Assembly (NCBI GenBank): GCA_947000775.1
Contig: CAMQGK010000171.1
Location: 980,001-1,044,000 of the forward strand
Source of the DNA: Pterois miles
Lineage: Eukaryota > Chordata > Actinopteri > Perciformes > Scorpaenidae
Length of the DNA stretch: 64,000 nucleotides
Reading direction: 5' to 3'
The position numbers and the translations under genes are program-made. Below are positions 11,966 to 24,015 of the stretch, piece by piece (the first letter of the stretch is position 1; each line of letters begins with the position of its first letter). The notes beneath the pieces were generated by a model, which searched no databases, was not told where the DNA came from, and was given only the letters and a program-made list of their open reading frames with translations.

Positions 11966-14900
11966 GTGACTATTATCTTTACAGAATTTAAATGCTGAAT
12001 TATTCTTCATTTGGAGAAAAATGCTCCGGGGTCGAGTGCTGTGCTAGCAGTCTTTCCCACAACATAACTTTCCCTTCTTTGTGGTATCCGCCCCAAGTTG
12101 AGAACGGCTCTCCACTCTTCTTTTAACTGTCGTTCACCTTTTTGCTGGCAACAGCTTTTTACACCTGAAAAAAAAAATATATATATATATATCACCTCTG
12201 CTTCTTAATTTGCTAGACTTTGCTTACACGTTGTACACAGCGGCAACGTTACTCCAGCTCAGTATTGATTCAGTATCACTTTACACTTGTTGCTACGTTG
12301 TGTAGCGTGTGTGTCTGTGCGTGTGTGTCGAGCAGTGAACGCACTTCCAGCTCACTCCCAGCAGGATGGATGGTAAGGCTACCAGTCAAGCTACAGCTAA
12401 TGCTAACTACTGCCGGCAGCGACTTGTGCGAGTTCAGTTGCGAGTTCAGCCGTTTGTCGTGTTGTTAACAGCAGCTACGCCTTGTTTGTCGCGGCACGGA
12501 CAAACTTAATTCTCGGCGTGTCTTTCTGGAGAACCGTATTAAAGCAGGTGGACATGTGGCTAGCTAGCGTTAGCAACGCTGGTCCTGGTGCTCAAACTGC
12601 AACTAACGTCCGCTGCGAGTAAGCGTGAACTCAGCGGGAGGATAACTTTCATTTCTGTGGGCAGTTTGCTAGCTCTTTTGGGGCGATTTTCACTCACAAT
12701 TTAGACTGTTAAAGGATTATATATATTACGCAGCCGAGAACTGATATATAAACTTTTTTTTTTGTTTACCGGCGACGTTATAACCCTATTTACTGAACCT
12801 GGTGCTTCCACTGCTGTCTGTCGCAGGATAGACGTAAACTCTTAAAATCAGCTAATCTCTGTTGTTCAGATTATTAAACGTTTGCCATCTAGATGAAACA
12901 GAGCACTACACAAAGTTTTGGTGTTTTCAGTATTTCAGAAGTAGCTTGAATAACTGGATATGTTACAGCTAGGTGGTGCTATGATGGTTCTTTAATACCG
13001 TTCTGTCATGTTTTTACAATCTTGGGTGAGAGATTTAGTATTTAAAGCACTGCTTTCTGTGTGCTTTTAAAAGTGGGCACCTGATAAGATACTCTCAGTA
13101 TTAAACGGAATGAAGCATTGATTTATATCCTCTCACTGATTTCAGCACTTGAAAAATTGTAGCTCCATCTACTTATCTCTCCAGTTTTATTGATGCTAAA
13201 GCAGTTGAACAGACCCACAGACAAATTGTTTGCTAATAGCCAAGTTGTTCAGCTTTATTGTTAAGTGGCAGGTCTCATTAGGGTTGCTGTTTGACCTCTC
13301 TTAAGAGCTGAAGGCTCATATCAATCTGTGCAACAGCAATAATGAGAAACCAAGGAAATGTAGACCCCCCAAAGATTTTAAATCCCCCTTTTCATTCGGT
13401 CTACAGTGTTGCTGTGACTGGTTTCCAGCACTCTGTGTACATTTTTTTCTCCTTTTGGGATTCTGTCTCTTTTTGTCTCTTGAGACACATTAATTATTAT
13501 GGACTATTTTTTCAGAGACAGCCGTCAGGTGCTCGGTCATTTGTAATACTGTTTGCTATTGAAGCATCAGGAAGAATCTTTACAGCATGAAAATGTCTCT
13601 AATTAAAACCCCCTCTCTTTGCTTGCTACTGATGAATTGAGATCTAAACTTTCAGATGGGTAGTTACATAAAGTATTCATCTCCTTAAAGAAGAGAGCTG
13701 AATCATTAATTTAAGGATGTGTATTATTGATGCAGCCTAATATCTGTTTCCTTTTATGTGAAAAGTGGTCAAATGCAGGTCTGAGTATGGCTATATTAAT
13801 CATAATACCCAGGCTGCATGATATGTTAAAAGTTATGTTTATGAAGCTTCCTTCTGCCATTATTTTACTCCATTTTGGGCAGAATATTTGAGGTGAGAAT
13901 TGAATGTGCATCAACAGCTTGTTTTGGAGTAAGTGTCACAGAAAGAAACTTAACTTTGATTGGTCACACAACTTGCCACAGCTACAAAGAAAATAGAGGG
14001 ATGACAGCGCTGAAACTCTCTGTGAAACCCCCACCTACCCCACCCCCCAATTTGAGCGTGACACTGTTATGTTTACATGGCAACTTGATATACAAATACA
14101 CCCAAGTCATGGAAAGAAAGGGAATGGAGTGGGCCAGGGGGCGAAATGTTATTCTTTTAAAAGTCAATGTTTTTAATCAGGCTATTTTCATCTGTCTCTC
14201 TTTGTGGTAAGAGTGAATAGCTTTGCCGTACAGAGGCAGGTCAGTGAGAAATCATACTCAGAGAGGAGACAAACTAAGTGGAAAGTGGCTGTTGTGTAGA
14301 AATTTCTCACTGGCTTGTACAGGAAATTATTATTGAGAATGTCAGTGTGAAAGGGGAGGACAAATGATTTATTTTTCTGTTGTAAAGTACTTTTAATCTG
14401 TCTGTATTCCGAGTTGCCTTTATCAGTCTAACCTGCAGCCTGTGATCATGGTCATGCTTTGATCCATTTCAGCGACGAGTGCCACACTGGCCTGTGATTT
14501 GTGGAAAATATTGCTCCTTCTTTAGGTCTAACCTCCCCTCCTCTAGTCTTCTCTTGAGCCATCTGTGGAGTTGCTTGTATGATTGTGCATAGCAGACAGT
14601 GTGCACCGTTGCCTGTGTGCCATTTTGAGTGTTTAATGGACCCATGTGTGTAGTACAGTTCAGCTATCAATAGGACAGCTGCAGTGGTCTCTTGGGCAGC
14701 GGGTGACCTGACACAGCTTTTAGTCACATGTTCTGTGTGTGTCTGTGTGTGTGTCTGTGTGTACATACATGAGTGTGCTGTGTGAATGTGTTTGTGTATG
14801 TGTGTTTGCTCATGCTGTATTTAGCTTATCTTGATGAGGCCTACTGTTGCCCCGGGGAGAAGTTCTCAATCCAATAGCCTGCTACAGATATAGATACAGA

Positions 14901-15835
14901 CCCAGTCACTGCCATCGGTTGTGTCGCTGCAGTTTACAGTTAATTTTAATCATGTAGAGATGCATTTACCTCCTGCTGTGCTAACTGATCTGCTTGGCTT
15001 TTGCAAATTTCATTGTCTGATATTAACACTTATTTAATGGTTTATCCCATAACTCCAGTCAAAGTCATGTCAGGAAATCACAGAGCAAAGCAGGAGAAGT
15101 GAGAGGAGAATGCCTTGTGGGGCTTGTTAAGTGTAAATTAATAGTGCCATTTGTGCACAATGTTACAGTTTCATAATCTTCATAATTCATTTATTTGTGA
15201 AGGGCTTTTCATTTCAAGGGACGTGCTGTTACCATTTTCTAAGAATCTGTTGAAAGGAAAATAGTTTGTGTCCTCGTGACTCTCACATCACGTCTTCCAG
15301 CTACCAAGATTTTGGAAGGCTTACGCTGCTAGGATACAAAGAAACAAATCTTGTCATATACCAAAGAAACGTTGCTACTGATTGGCCCTCGCACATGGCA
15401 ACAGGTTGAAACTCGTTGGGAAATGAAATGTTTTTCAGTCTGTCTCTTCTGTCTGTCTGTGTGTCATCAGGAGCATTCTCAGCATTCCACCTGTTTGTGT
15501 CGTAGCTACACAACTGCTAATTAAATTTCCTGCCACAAACAGCAGACAAGGCAGTGACATTTGCATTACAATGGCTGCCCCCCTTTCAAGCAGGGATAGT
15601 AGCAGACCCCCATCCTCTCTTGAACTTCTGTCAATGTAAACCTGCTACAAAGTAATTACCAGAACCAAGACTGGGCCTTTAGTGGAGTTAAATTTGTCCA
15701 GATTTGCAAAGGAGTATGCAGTATTTTTAGATGGAATTAACTGGGTCTTCAGCATAGCTTTGGAGAAGCTCTTTAATTAGGAGATTTGGTGCAGAGAACG
15801 CCATCCTTATATTGTATGGATGCGTTGACATGACT

Positions 15836-16630
15836 TTTTCAATCCCGATACTAGGTCTTTGGCTATTGACTGATACCAAGCACCGGTCCGATACCAGTGT
15901 TTAATTAATAAGCTGTATGCCTCACTGTGTGGAAGTGACTGGGATCATTCTTTTATGTGTAATGCCAGGATCAGACTACACAAACCTAGCCCGATGTTGT
16001 CGTGGCTGAGATATTACCAGCATTGTGGCCAATTATGAATGACAATCGGGCATCTTTACCCGTGTAGTTTTTACATGCTAAACGACCTGTTATGCAGCAT
16101 CTTCCACGTCATCCAGTGTGAAATTTTTTTGTCTTGACACACCCAGTGTGACATCTCCAATGATGTGTTCCCTGTGTGGGTAAATATATGCTGTCATTTC
16201 AGAGGCCACTGGTGGCAAATGTAAAATGGAGCTGTATTGACTTTATGTTGGTTTCAGTTGGAATGACTGCAAAACCACTTCATAAAAATACATCTTCGTT
16301 TCATCTCCATGCCACCCAGGAGCGCATCCACAACTGTTTCTTCTTTCATTTTTTTGTTTTTTTCACAACGCTTCTGTCACCATGTTTGACAGTTACTTCT
16401 CCCATCTCCAATGATGTCTGAACACGCTCATGATTGTGAAATACGCCGTGCATTGATTAGTCGTGGTCATAATTGTAATCTTGCCAGTCAACTGACCAAG
16501 ACACTGCAATACTTCATGGCACTGTTATCGTTAGATCTGACATGGTGACGATCGCCAAGACAAAAATATCATGTAGTCTGATCCATCCAATCTGGTGTCG
16601 GTACATTCCTATTGAATAGTGCAGCCCTCC
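15836..16630. repeat. MITE-like element nested in an older repeat
   Basis: Inverted ends GGATCAGACTACA (15,968-15,980) and TGTAGTCTGATCC (16,572-16,584) bound about 617 bases without coding capacity, the layout of a miniature inverted-repeat element. The outer flanks (CCGGTCCGATACCAGTG on the left, GGTGTCGGTACATTCC on the right) look like two halves of an older dispersed repeat. Target-site duplication not resolved. Confidence 0.5.
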
Positions 16631-16899
16631 CGCTCACTAGTTTCAAAGGAGAGCAAATGTTAATGGTGCGATGTTCAATTTAAAAGCTGCATTGTATGCT
16701 AATTGTTTTCATGTTTGAGGAGTGCTGCAGATTGTATCTGCTGTAGTAGGTCTGGCAGTGAAGTGTTGCCACTGACAAAGTAGTTAAACCAATCTGGATT
16801 CTCATCCTGGAAAAGATTAAGTTATGAAAACTTCAGTCATTAAAAACAAAATTAAATAATGAAATAGCAACTAGATGAGTTTTGTAAAATTTGAACTTG

Positions 16900-17190
16900 A
16901 AGCAGCAGTGGAGCGAATATGAATGATGATGAAAAAGGTTATTTTATTTTTTTTTTATATATAAATGGTAACTACATCCTGACAGTAGTGCACGACACAG
17001 GTAGTCTGAAAAAAAAAAATCATGTGCTCCGTGTCCTCCATTTCTCCTAATTGTATCTGCAAGATTTTACAGACCGGAGGAAAACAACCAATCAGAGCCG
17101 AGCTGAAGCCTGCTGTCTCTGAGCAGCTGTCAATCACTCACATACTTTGAACACTGAAAGGAGGCAGTGCTGATCAAATATGAATCAATT
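16900..17190 (+). repeat. Dispersed repeat family A, copy 2
   Basis: Matches 6,225-6,680 over ATCCTGACAGTAGTGCA, ACAGACCGGAGGAAAACAAC, GAGCAGCTGTCAATCACTCA and CTGATCAAATATGAATCAAT. Truncated on the right relative to copy 1. Confidence 0.75.
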
Positions 17191-20100
17191 GAATTAAAAT
17201 GTGTGAAAGGTTGTTCTGGAATTTTTGCCCAATGATGCCAGAAACTTTCTGCCTATTGCATGTTTAAAGAGCACCAGTATGTAGTCCAATAGACAGGATA
17301 TCACATGTATCCTGTCACCACCTTTTACTGTATGATCTGTGATTTCCATCTTGATGCAAATTGCTCAGCAGGAACAGTTGTTAGACCCTTAAATAATTTA
17401 ATGGTTAATGGTCTGGAAATGATACTGACTATGATTTGGTAAATTAGAATGTGAATGCTGCACATATTATGTAACTCATATTTTTTTTTTCTGAAGCATG
17501 TCACTGTATCTGGCTGTTGGCTGTAGAAATGATTATTTAAAATCCAGACCTCCTTCAGTTTCTGCATGAAAGTTTGATGGATTTAGCTTGCATTGCCTGT
17601 TTGAGTTTTGACTCAAAGTTGCTGTATTAATGTTGCACCATGTTATTATTATTATTATTTTTTGGAGCCTTTTTTCCTTTATTGACAGTGACGGTATTAA
17701 AGGGGGAGACAGAGGGGGCAACATGCAGCAAAGGATGACAAAATAAACTGTAGTTTCTGTCGCAGTATTATTGACAAAAACACACAGTTGCAGATGTGAT
17801 TTAAATGGCCCAGCTAGCAGTGACCACTATTCTCTTATGGCCTCTCAAAAGCAGAGTAAACCCATGTTTAATATCTTAAAATCATATCTTATACAGGATT
17901 TTGTTGTCCAAGAGTTATTAAATACTTAATTCTGATGGCAAGTATTCAGTGTGGCACAGTCTTAACTGCATGAACAATAGACACTTGGATCTGTCTCAGA
18001 TTTCAAGCATTAACTGATGACTCATTGTTTGTATCAAGTAGTGCCTGTGAAAGCATACTGTACATATGGTATTATGACGATTTTCAAAGTAACATTTCAG
18101 TGGAGTGAGCACTTGCCAAAGAGGCAGACTCTTCTAAAGCAACAAAATGCTTTATCTCCGGTTCATTGGTGAAGATCGAGGCAGCACGCTGCCAGCATCT
18201 GAGGTCATCTATGCAGAATGTGGTTTCCTGGGAAATAGAACCCCACAGGTTGGAAACACACTTGCTTAAAAGAGCAAGTGAAAGCAGATTTAAAGAACAG
18301 TAGTGTGAGCGTTTTACGTTTAGAGTGAGTATCGTTTATACTCCCACAGAATAAGATTCAAGTCTGGGCTAGGCCAAAGCGTTAGGATACTTAACAATTC
18401 CAAGTTGTCAGTTTTGGTGATCGGTTTTGTTTTAATGCAGTCAAAGAGACTGCAGCATTACCTCCAGCGAGGAGGTTATGTTTGCACTTCTTTTTATTTG
18501 TCTGATAGCGGGAAATGTCATAAACTTCTTAACAGATTTCAAAAAATTGGGTGAAAAGGTAGGCCGTTTTGACACAGAACTAGATCCACCATGCGATACA
18601 CCATAAAAAAAAGAACCTTTTAACATCATGCACTTTTAACTTTTCCATTTTAACATTCCATTTATTTTAAATCTCTTAGTATCCTCTATAGTTAAGATAA
18701 CAAATTGGAGGATTGTGCAGCCCTGGCAGTGGTGAGCTATTTCTGGATTTATGAATATGTTCAGTGACGGAATAGTTTCAATAGGGGTCCATACAGTGAG
18801 GATATCTAATTTAAGGTTTAGGTATTAACATCCTGTCCAGATATGAATGTAAAGGCCTTGAAGTGAGTCAAAGGATCAAATAAGCATGATCCTAATGTGT
18901 TTTTAGGTATGCCCAATATTAATAATGTAGAATAGAGAATAAAACAGATGAGCATGAATCCCATCTGTAATTGTTAGGATTTCCCAGTATCTCTTCAGTT
19001 TCTCCACCATCTCCTGAAGCAGCCAGGTGACTTTGTGTCACCAATATGGCAGCCTTGTATTATATTACGTAAATACCTGTGAAAGAGAGAGACACCCACA
19101 TGTACAATGAGTATAGTCTGATTACATTTCCAGTTGTGACCATCTACCCCATTCCTTCCCCGCTTCTCTTTGTTGTGTTTTCCAGTTTAACTTCTCAAAA
19201 TGTTCAGTTTCAAATCCTCGTTCTTCATCTTGAGATGTTAAATGTTAAGGATGAGGACTGTGGGTGGGTGGAGGTGGGGGGCAGTGGAAATCTGGAAAGG
19301 GTTAGAAGAGGTAGGGTGTTGGGGGAGGAAGTTGCTAGTGTAGAGCATGGGCGAACACACAATCTCCATGGCAACGGTTTGATCTTTCTCTCTGTGGCTG
19401 TCGGGCCTGCAGCGCACATGGTGACCGAGTGGGCAGGTTGTGCTGATGACCAGTGAAGGGAGGTGAGCTGGAGAGGGGAGGGGGGTGCTTGGATCAGAGA
19501 CAGTGGTCTGTGCCTCTCTGTCCCTCTCTCCCCCTTAAACTCTGCCATCTGCAGACCCCAAGAGCCGCTTTGATTGGATTAGCCATGAATTAATGAGACA
19601 GGCTTGAAGAACAGCCTCTGTTGTGGAAATCTCTTATCATATCTTAATTCGTTCTTTGTGTGAGCGCGTGTGCCTGTGAGATCTTATAGTTTTTTTTTTT
19701 TTTAAATTAAATCAAAGAACCCCCCATTACAATGAATTTGTTTTGCTATAAAAAATACAATTCTCAAATTAGGGAACAGATGTTGACGCTTCATTAGAGA
19801 CCTGTTGCTCCCCTTTGTACATATATTAAAGGTGTAACAAAGGGATTCATATGCATAGTGCTGAACAAATGTCCTCCTTTTAAAAGCAACAAGTGTTTGG
19901 CTCCGCTTTATTTTGTTTTATCCCCTATGTTTTGTCCCCTGAGTTGGTAAAAGGATTGCTCTGTTCAAGCTCTTTTTCTATCTCGTCTGCCCAGGGAAGT
20001 TTGGAAAGACTTAACCTGCTTTTGGAAGTGTTGTTTTTGGGTGGCATGAGTGTAAAACAACCTTGAAGAATAGGCTGTTGTCTCCCTGATTACTTAAACA

Positions 20101-20354
20101 TTCCTCTTCCTTTTGAGCACCAAGTAGTTACAAAAACAGAGCTCTTCATCCTGTCCTCTTCAATCAAGTCTAAACCAGCATAACGTCTGTATATTTTTAT
20201 GTAACTGCAGCACAGGAATAAGTCTACCTCAGTGTCCCCTGGTGTCTGAAATTAATAGCTTACATAGTATTTATTGTTGTAAGTTTCTACTTAGCGTGAG
20301 ATAGAGGGATCAGGTGGGGGGATGGCATTGTTTGGTTTGGGAAGTATTCTGTTG

Positions 20355-20409
20355 GTTGCATAGCAACAGGCTCCTGGAAACGGGAGTGGACGGTGTTGCC
20401 ACTGGCAAC
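20355..20409. promoter_or_regulatory. rfx2: Paired X-box-like RFX sites in intron 1
   Basis: Two palindromic RFX-type sites lie 27 bases apart: GTTGCATAGCAAC at 20,355-20,367 and GTTGCCACTGGCAAC at 20,395-20,409. The second has two perfect six-base half-sites with a 3-base spacer, within the spacing RFX dimers tolerate. Their presence inside an RFX gene suggests an intronic auto- or cross-regulatory element. Binding is inferred from the motif only. Confidence 0.55.
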
Positions 20410-23011
20410 CGTTGTTGCTCTGCAAACAATGTGGGCCAGTGCAAACATGAGCCAAGACTGTGGGCTCCTGCTTTTAATTGAACATCTGTATGTGTTTTTC
20501 TCTGATTGAGCCCTGTTTAAGTTAGATCTGTCAGTGACATATGTTTAAATCTTGTCTGTACCGTTAACATTGTAGGCTATACCATTAATGAGATTTTTGG
20601 GGGTCTTTTAAAATGTGTCTTTTCTTGTTTCAGTTTAGCTTTTAAAACTCTGGTAACTCTTGAAAGGGGGGTCTGTTGTTCTTGTTGTTATAATGTTGTT
20701 AAGTGCTCATTTTGGGAAATGCCTGAATGAAACCAGACTCACAGACCAGACATGAAAACGGACCGGTGTGTGTGAAGTCTTCTCTGGGTTAAAAAAAGGT
20801 TTGGCCCTAGACAACAGCCCATCCAGCATTGCAGTTTTGCGGCAGTGTGCTATGTCTCCTGCTGTGTACTACCTTTGTGTCTTTCAGAGCTGCTGGTGGG
20901 GAATTTGTGTGGCGTTTAACCTTCCCTGACTGAGTAATAAGCAGAAAGACTCCTCTGCCTGCACTCCTGTCTCTCCGCATCCAAGTCAATGATTTGGCAC
21001 ACTTCACCATACCCATTAAAGCCAGTGCTTTAATTGAGCTTTAATGGATGAAAACATGCACGTCAGTGCTCGCTCTCCTGATCCCCCAACATCTTGCCAT
21101 GCCACCCACTCCTTAATGGCATGAAGAAGCCCTCAGGCTTGTGTCACTTCCTCTAGTTAAATGACAAGTCTGAAGATAAATGATGTGATTGTTACAAGTG
21201 TATTTATAACTCAAGTGACACTCCATAGACAAATTCCTTGCTTTAGAAAGATGCTTGAGCATTGCAGTGACTTATTTAAAATGTTCACTCCTTGTTAGCA
21301 TCATTCCGATAATAGTCTTTTGGTACTTTGACATACAAGAAAGAGGTGTGAAGAAAAATTGTAGTGGAATATGAGAGCTTTGAGATGTAAGTGCTAATTG
21401 TGCCATGTACGAACAAATGCAGTGGAGATGGGCTGAGAGGACTGCTTAGGGTGGACTGGATATGGTGCTTAAGAGGTATATGTTTGAATATTGACACATA
21501 TCAGGAATTTCAACATAGGCCTCCTCCACTCAGTCTGTTTGTCGTGTAGGCAGAGCAGTGTCTTTGCCTCTGGCAAAATCTCCACACATGGAAAATGCCA
21601 GTGGTGGCACACCCAAATCTGTTGTTTTTCTATCTTAAAGGTACACACTGATTTTAATATAGCATCCAATAGTGCAAATCCTAAATAGAGTTACTGCTGT
21701 AAAACACCATTGAGAGTTGTTTGAAGACTGTTTTGTTTTGACATTTGTTTTGTAAATTTGTGTAGTGGTGATTTATTAAAAAAAATGTAGTGTGTTTAGT
21801 GAGGTCAGTGTGTTCAAGGTCCAATTTGTTAGATTTCTTTGGTTCTTTCAGCTTTTACATCAAACGTGTAATGTTGTATTTCCTTGTATTTTGTAATTTG
21901 ATCACTACTATAGAGAGCTGTGATTGGTGAACTGATGCTATGAACATTCAATTAAAAAAAATAAAAAGTGGAAGTGCCGGACCCGCTCCTCCTGTGAGTC
22001 AGCATCTGAATAAACACTTGAGCTATGTCAAAAGTCGTCCTACACGTTTCTCGGTAAAATGAGAATCACTGTTTTCTAGTCAAGAGAGGAGATTACGATT
22101 TAGTGTCAAGATCCACAGGGAAACCACTTTTTTAGTAAAATATTTGCCCTTGCTATCTCCCTTTTTAAAAGTGGGAAAGGCTTGGTTAGGGGCGGCAAAT
22201 TTTGTGGCAGCGTCCGTGATAGCTTCATCATGTTGTATTTAGTGGCAAACAAGGGGGTTGTTTAAATGAGTGGCGTTATCCTGTATCAGCATAGTCTAAC
22301 TCTGAAAATGTTCCACAAAGGAGGGTATGACTCTTATTTTGATGTGAGCACAACGTTTTGGTTGGAAGTATGGTTTGGTTAAATTTATTTCCTCTTCCTC
22401 TCCATAACCGGTGGAGTTTTCTTGAGTCTGAGTCATTTTGCCCTTCCCCTCTGTATGTCACATGTTAGATTTGTTTCTTTCTGAGTTGATTTTGTTACAT
22501 GATACTGTATAAGGCAGCCTTGTTATTTATTGATGAATTCAGAGTGCTTGGTTTGATAAAATGGATGCTGGAAAGTGTTTTTAATTCTTATGTAAGCAGA
22601 GGTTTGAGTTGAAAAAAGTTTAATAGCTTTAATAGTGCAGCCCCATCAGAATGTTTAGGTTGCATCTCTAGAAAGCCAAAAGACAAGTGTGGCTGCACCT
22701 GTTGCTTTTAGCTCAGCCTCCAGATTACTGCAGCCTAAGTGGTGTTCCTCAGATTCTAGTGAATTAAAATATCATTGTAGTGCATGTGCATTGTGTTATG
22801 GCTAATCACAGCATGTCTAGAGCAGGTTGTGTCTTGCAGTAATGCTCCCGGTGAACACCATTCTCTCGTTTACCTACTGACATTTCCCTGCTTGCTCCTG
22901 GATTTCTGCTCATCAATTCAACCCACCCCCCAGCTACGCCGTATCTCCCTCTCCCTTATTCTAATCCTCCTCCCCCTCTTTGCGGTCATACTCGAAAGTT
23001 CCTGTGCAAGA

Positions 23012-23102
23012 GCTTTATAAGGGGGGAATAGAGGAGTGAACGGGAAGGGGAGGAGGGGGGTTGAGTTGGGGGTGGTTGTCATGGATTCCTCACCATAGCA
23101 AC
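23012..23102 (+). promoter_or_regulatory. rfx2: Possible internal promoter with G-quadruplex motif
   Basis: A TATA-like TTTATAAGG near 23,014-23,022 is followed by four G runs at 23,042-44, 23,047-50, 23,055-60 and 23,068-72 with loops of 2, 4 and 7 bases, a canonical quadruplex pattern. RFX half-sites follow: GTTGTCATGG near 23,075 and CCATAGCAAC at 23,093-23,102. It lies about 0.8 kb upstream of the first coding exon, a reasonable place for an alternative first exon. No donor or transcript evidence is available. Confidence 0.25.
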
Positions 23103-23907
23103 CGACAAACGTTTACAAAGCATTGAGGAATTTCCTCATATCAGCTGGATTATTGGAGCCCTCAGAGAACGGCTCTTGTACGAAACAATCACTGGATATC
23201 ATCAGGACCCTGGCAGGGGCTGGAGCCCCACTGCCATTTTCATCTTTCCCTCCCTTAGTTTTTTTTTTTTTTTTTTTTTAGAGAGAGAGAGTGTGGAAGT
23301 GGTTTTCTATCTACTTACTCCCCCTTGCAGTTCCATTCTTCTCTTGTCCCAGCCCTTCTCCCGCTCTTTCCCTCTCTGTCCTTTTTTTTTAAGAGAGCCT
23401 TTGTGTCACTCCAGTTTTAGTTCCCCTTTGCTATGCTGTGCACATTGTCACTCAGTGGAAAGCCGAGTGGCGGCAGTGCGTTTGGTCCTCAGGAAGCAGT
23501 TCAGTCTTGTTGGTAACTTGAACCCCTGTACTGTAACTTTTCCACTCGGGTCTAATCTGTCAGCAGGACCAGAAGTGTCTGTGCAAAACTGTTTGGCTTC
23601 TTATTTTGCCAGTGATTAAAGCCAAAGGTGGGCTGCCTCTTGGGCTCTAAGAGCTTCAGTGATTCAGCTTGACTTGGTAAAGCCAGAAACCTCCTGGGGC
23701 TCAATGAATGCCCGGTGGCTCCAAGAAAGAAAGGGTGGAGTGGAAGAGCATTTATTTAATATGGCTGTCCATGTGTATAGACTTGAAATGCTCTTAATCT
23801 TTTCTTTTGAGCTTCAGTGTACCTGTAAGACTATTTCTTTGGTCTAAATCCCCCCTACTCATGTCTTTTCTCTTTTCCACTTCTTCATGTCTTCCTTGCA
23901 ACGCAGC

Positions 23908-24015
23908 ATGCAGAGCTCAGAAGGAGGGTCAGACACCACGACCAGCGTGGCAGCGCTGCGGACGTCCTCATCAGCTCAGGCCCCTGTGGTACAGCCTGTC
24001 CCAGCCTCCCAGCAG
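23908..24015 (+). CDS. rfx2: rfx2 coding exon 1
   Basis: Acceptor AACGCAG ends at 23,906; one untranslated base precedes ATG. It encodes residues 1-36, starting MQSSEGGSD, very close to the MQNSEGG start I recall for mammalian RFX2. Ends CAGCAG before donor GTAGGG; phase 0. Gln/Ser/Ala-rich start of the activation region. Confidence 0.93.

Larger units (their letters stand above)
11966..23906 (+). other. rfx2: rfx2 long first intron
   Basis: About 12 kb without a supported coding exon. It is CpG-rich to about 12,650, then ordinary AT-rich intron. It holds repeat family A copy 2, a MITE-like element, X-box-like sites near 14,071, 20,355 and 20,395, and a C/T-rich stretch with a G-quadruplex motif near 23,042. 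Open frames such as 13,875-14,210, 19,079-19,456 and 23,176-23,619 have no domain or conserved splice signature. Confidence 0.5.

Noticed and set aside
12365..12371. ATGGATG followed by a GTAAGG donor as an alternative rfx2 coding start
   Set aside because: Joining it to the acceptor at 23,906 puts the coding exon out of frame. It could only be an upstream open frame.
19366..19375. CCATGGCAAC as another X-box
   Set aside because: The left half-site has three mismatches, so I count it only as a half-site.
19079..19548. Overlapping open frames of 125 (plus) and 107 (minus) codons
   Set aside because: Low-complexity G-rich intron sequence; no domain, and no splice sites that keep the rfx2 frame.
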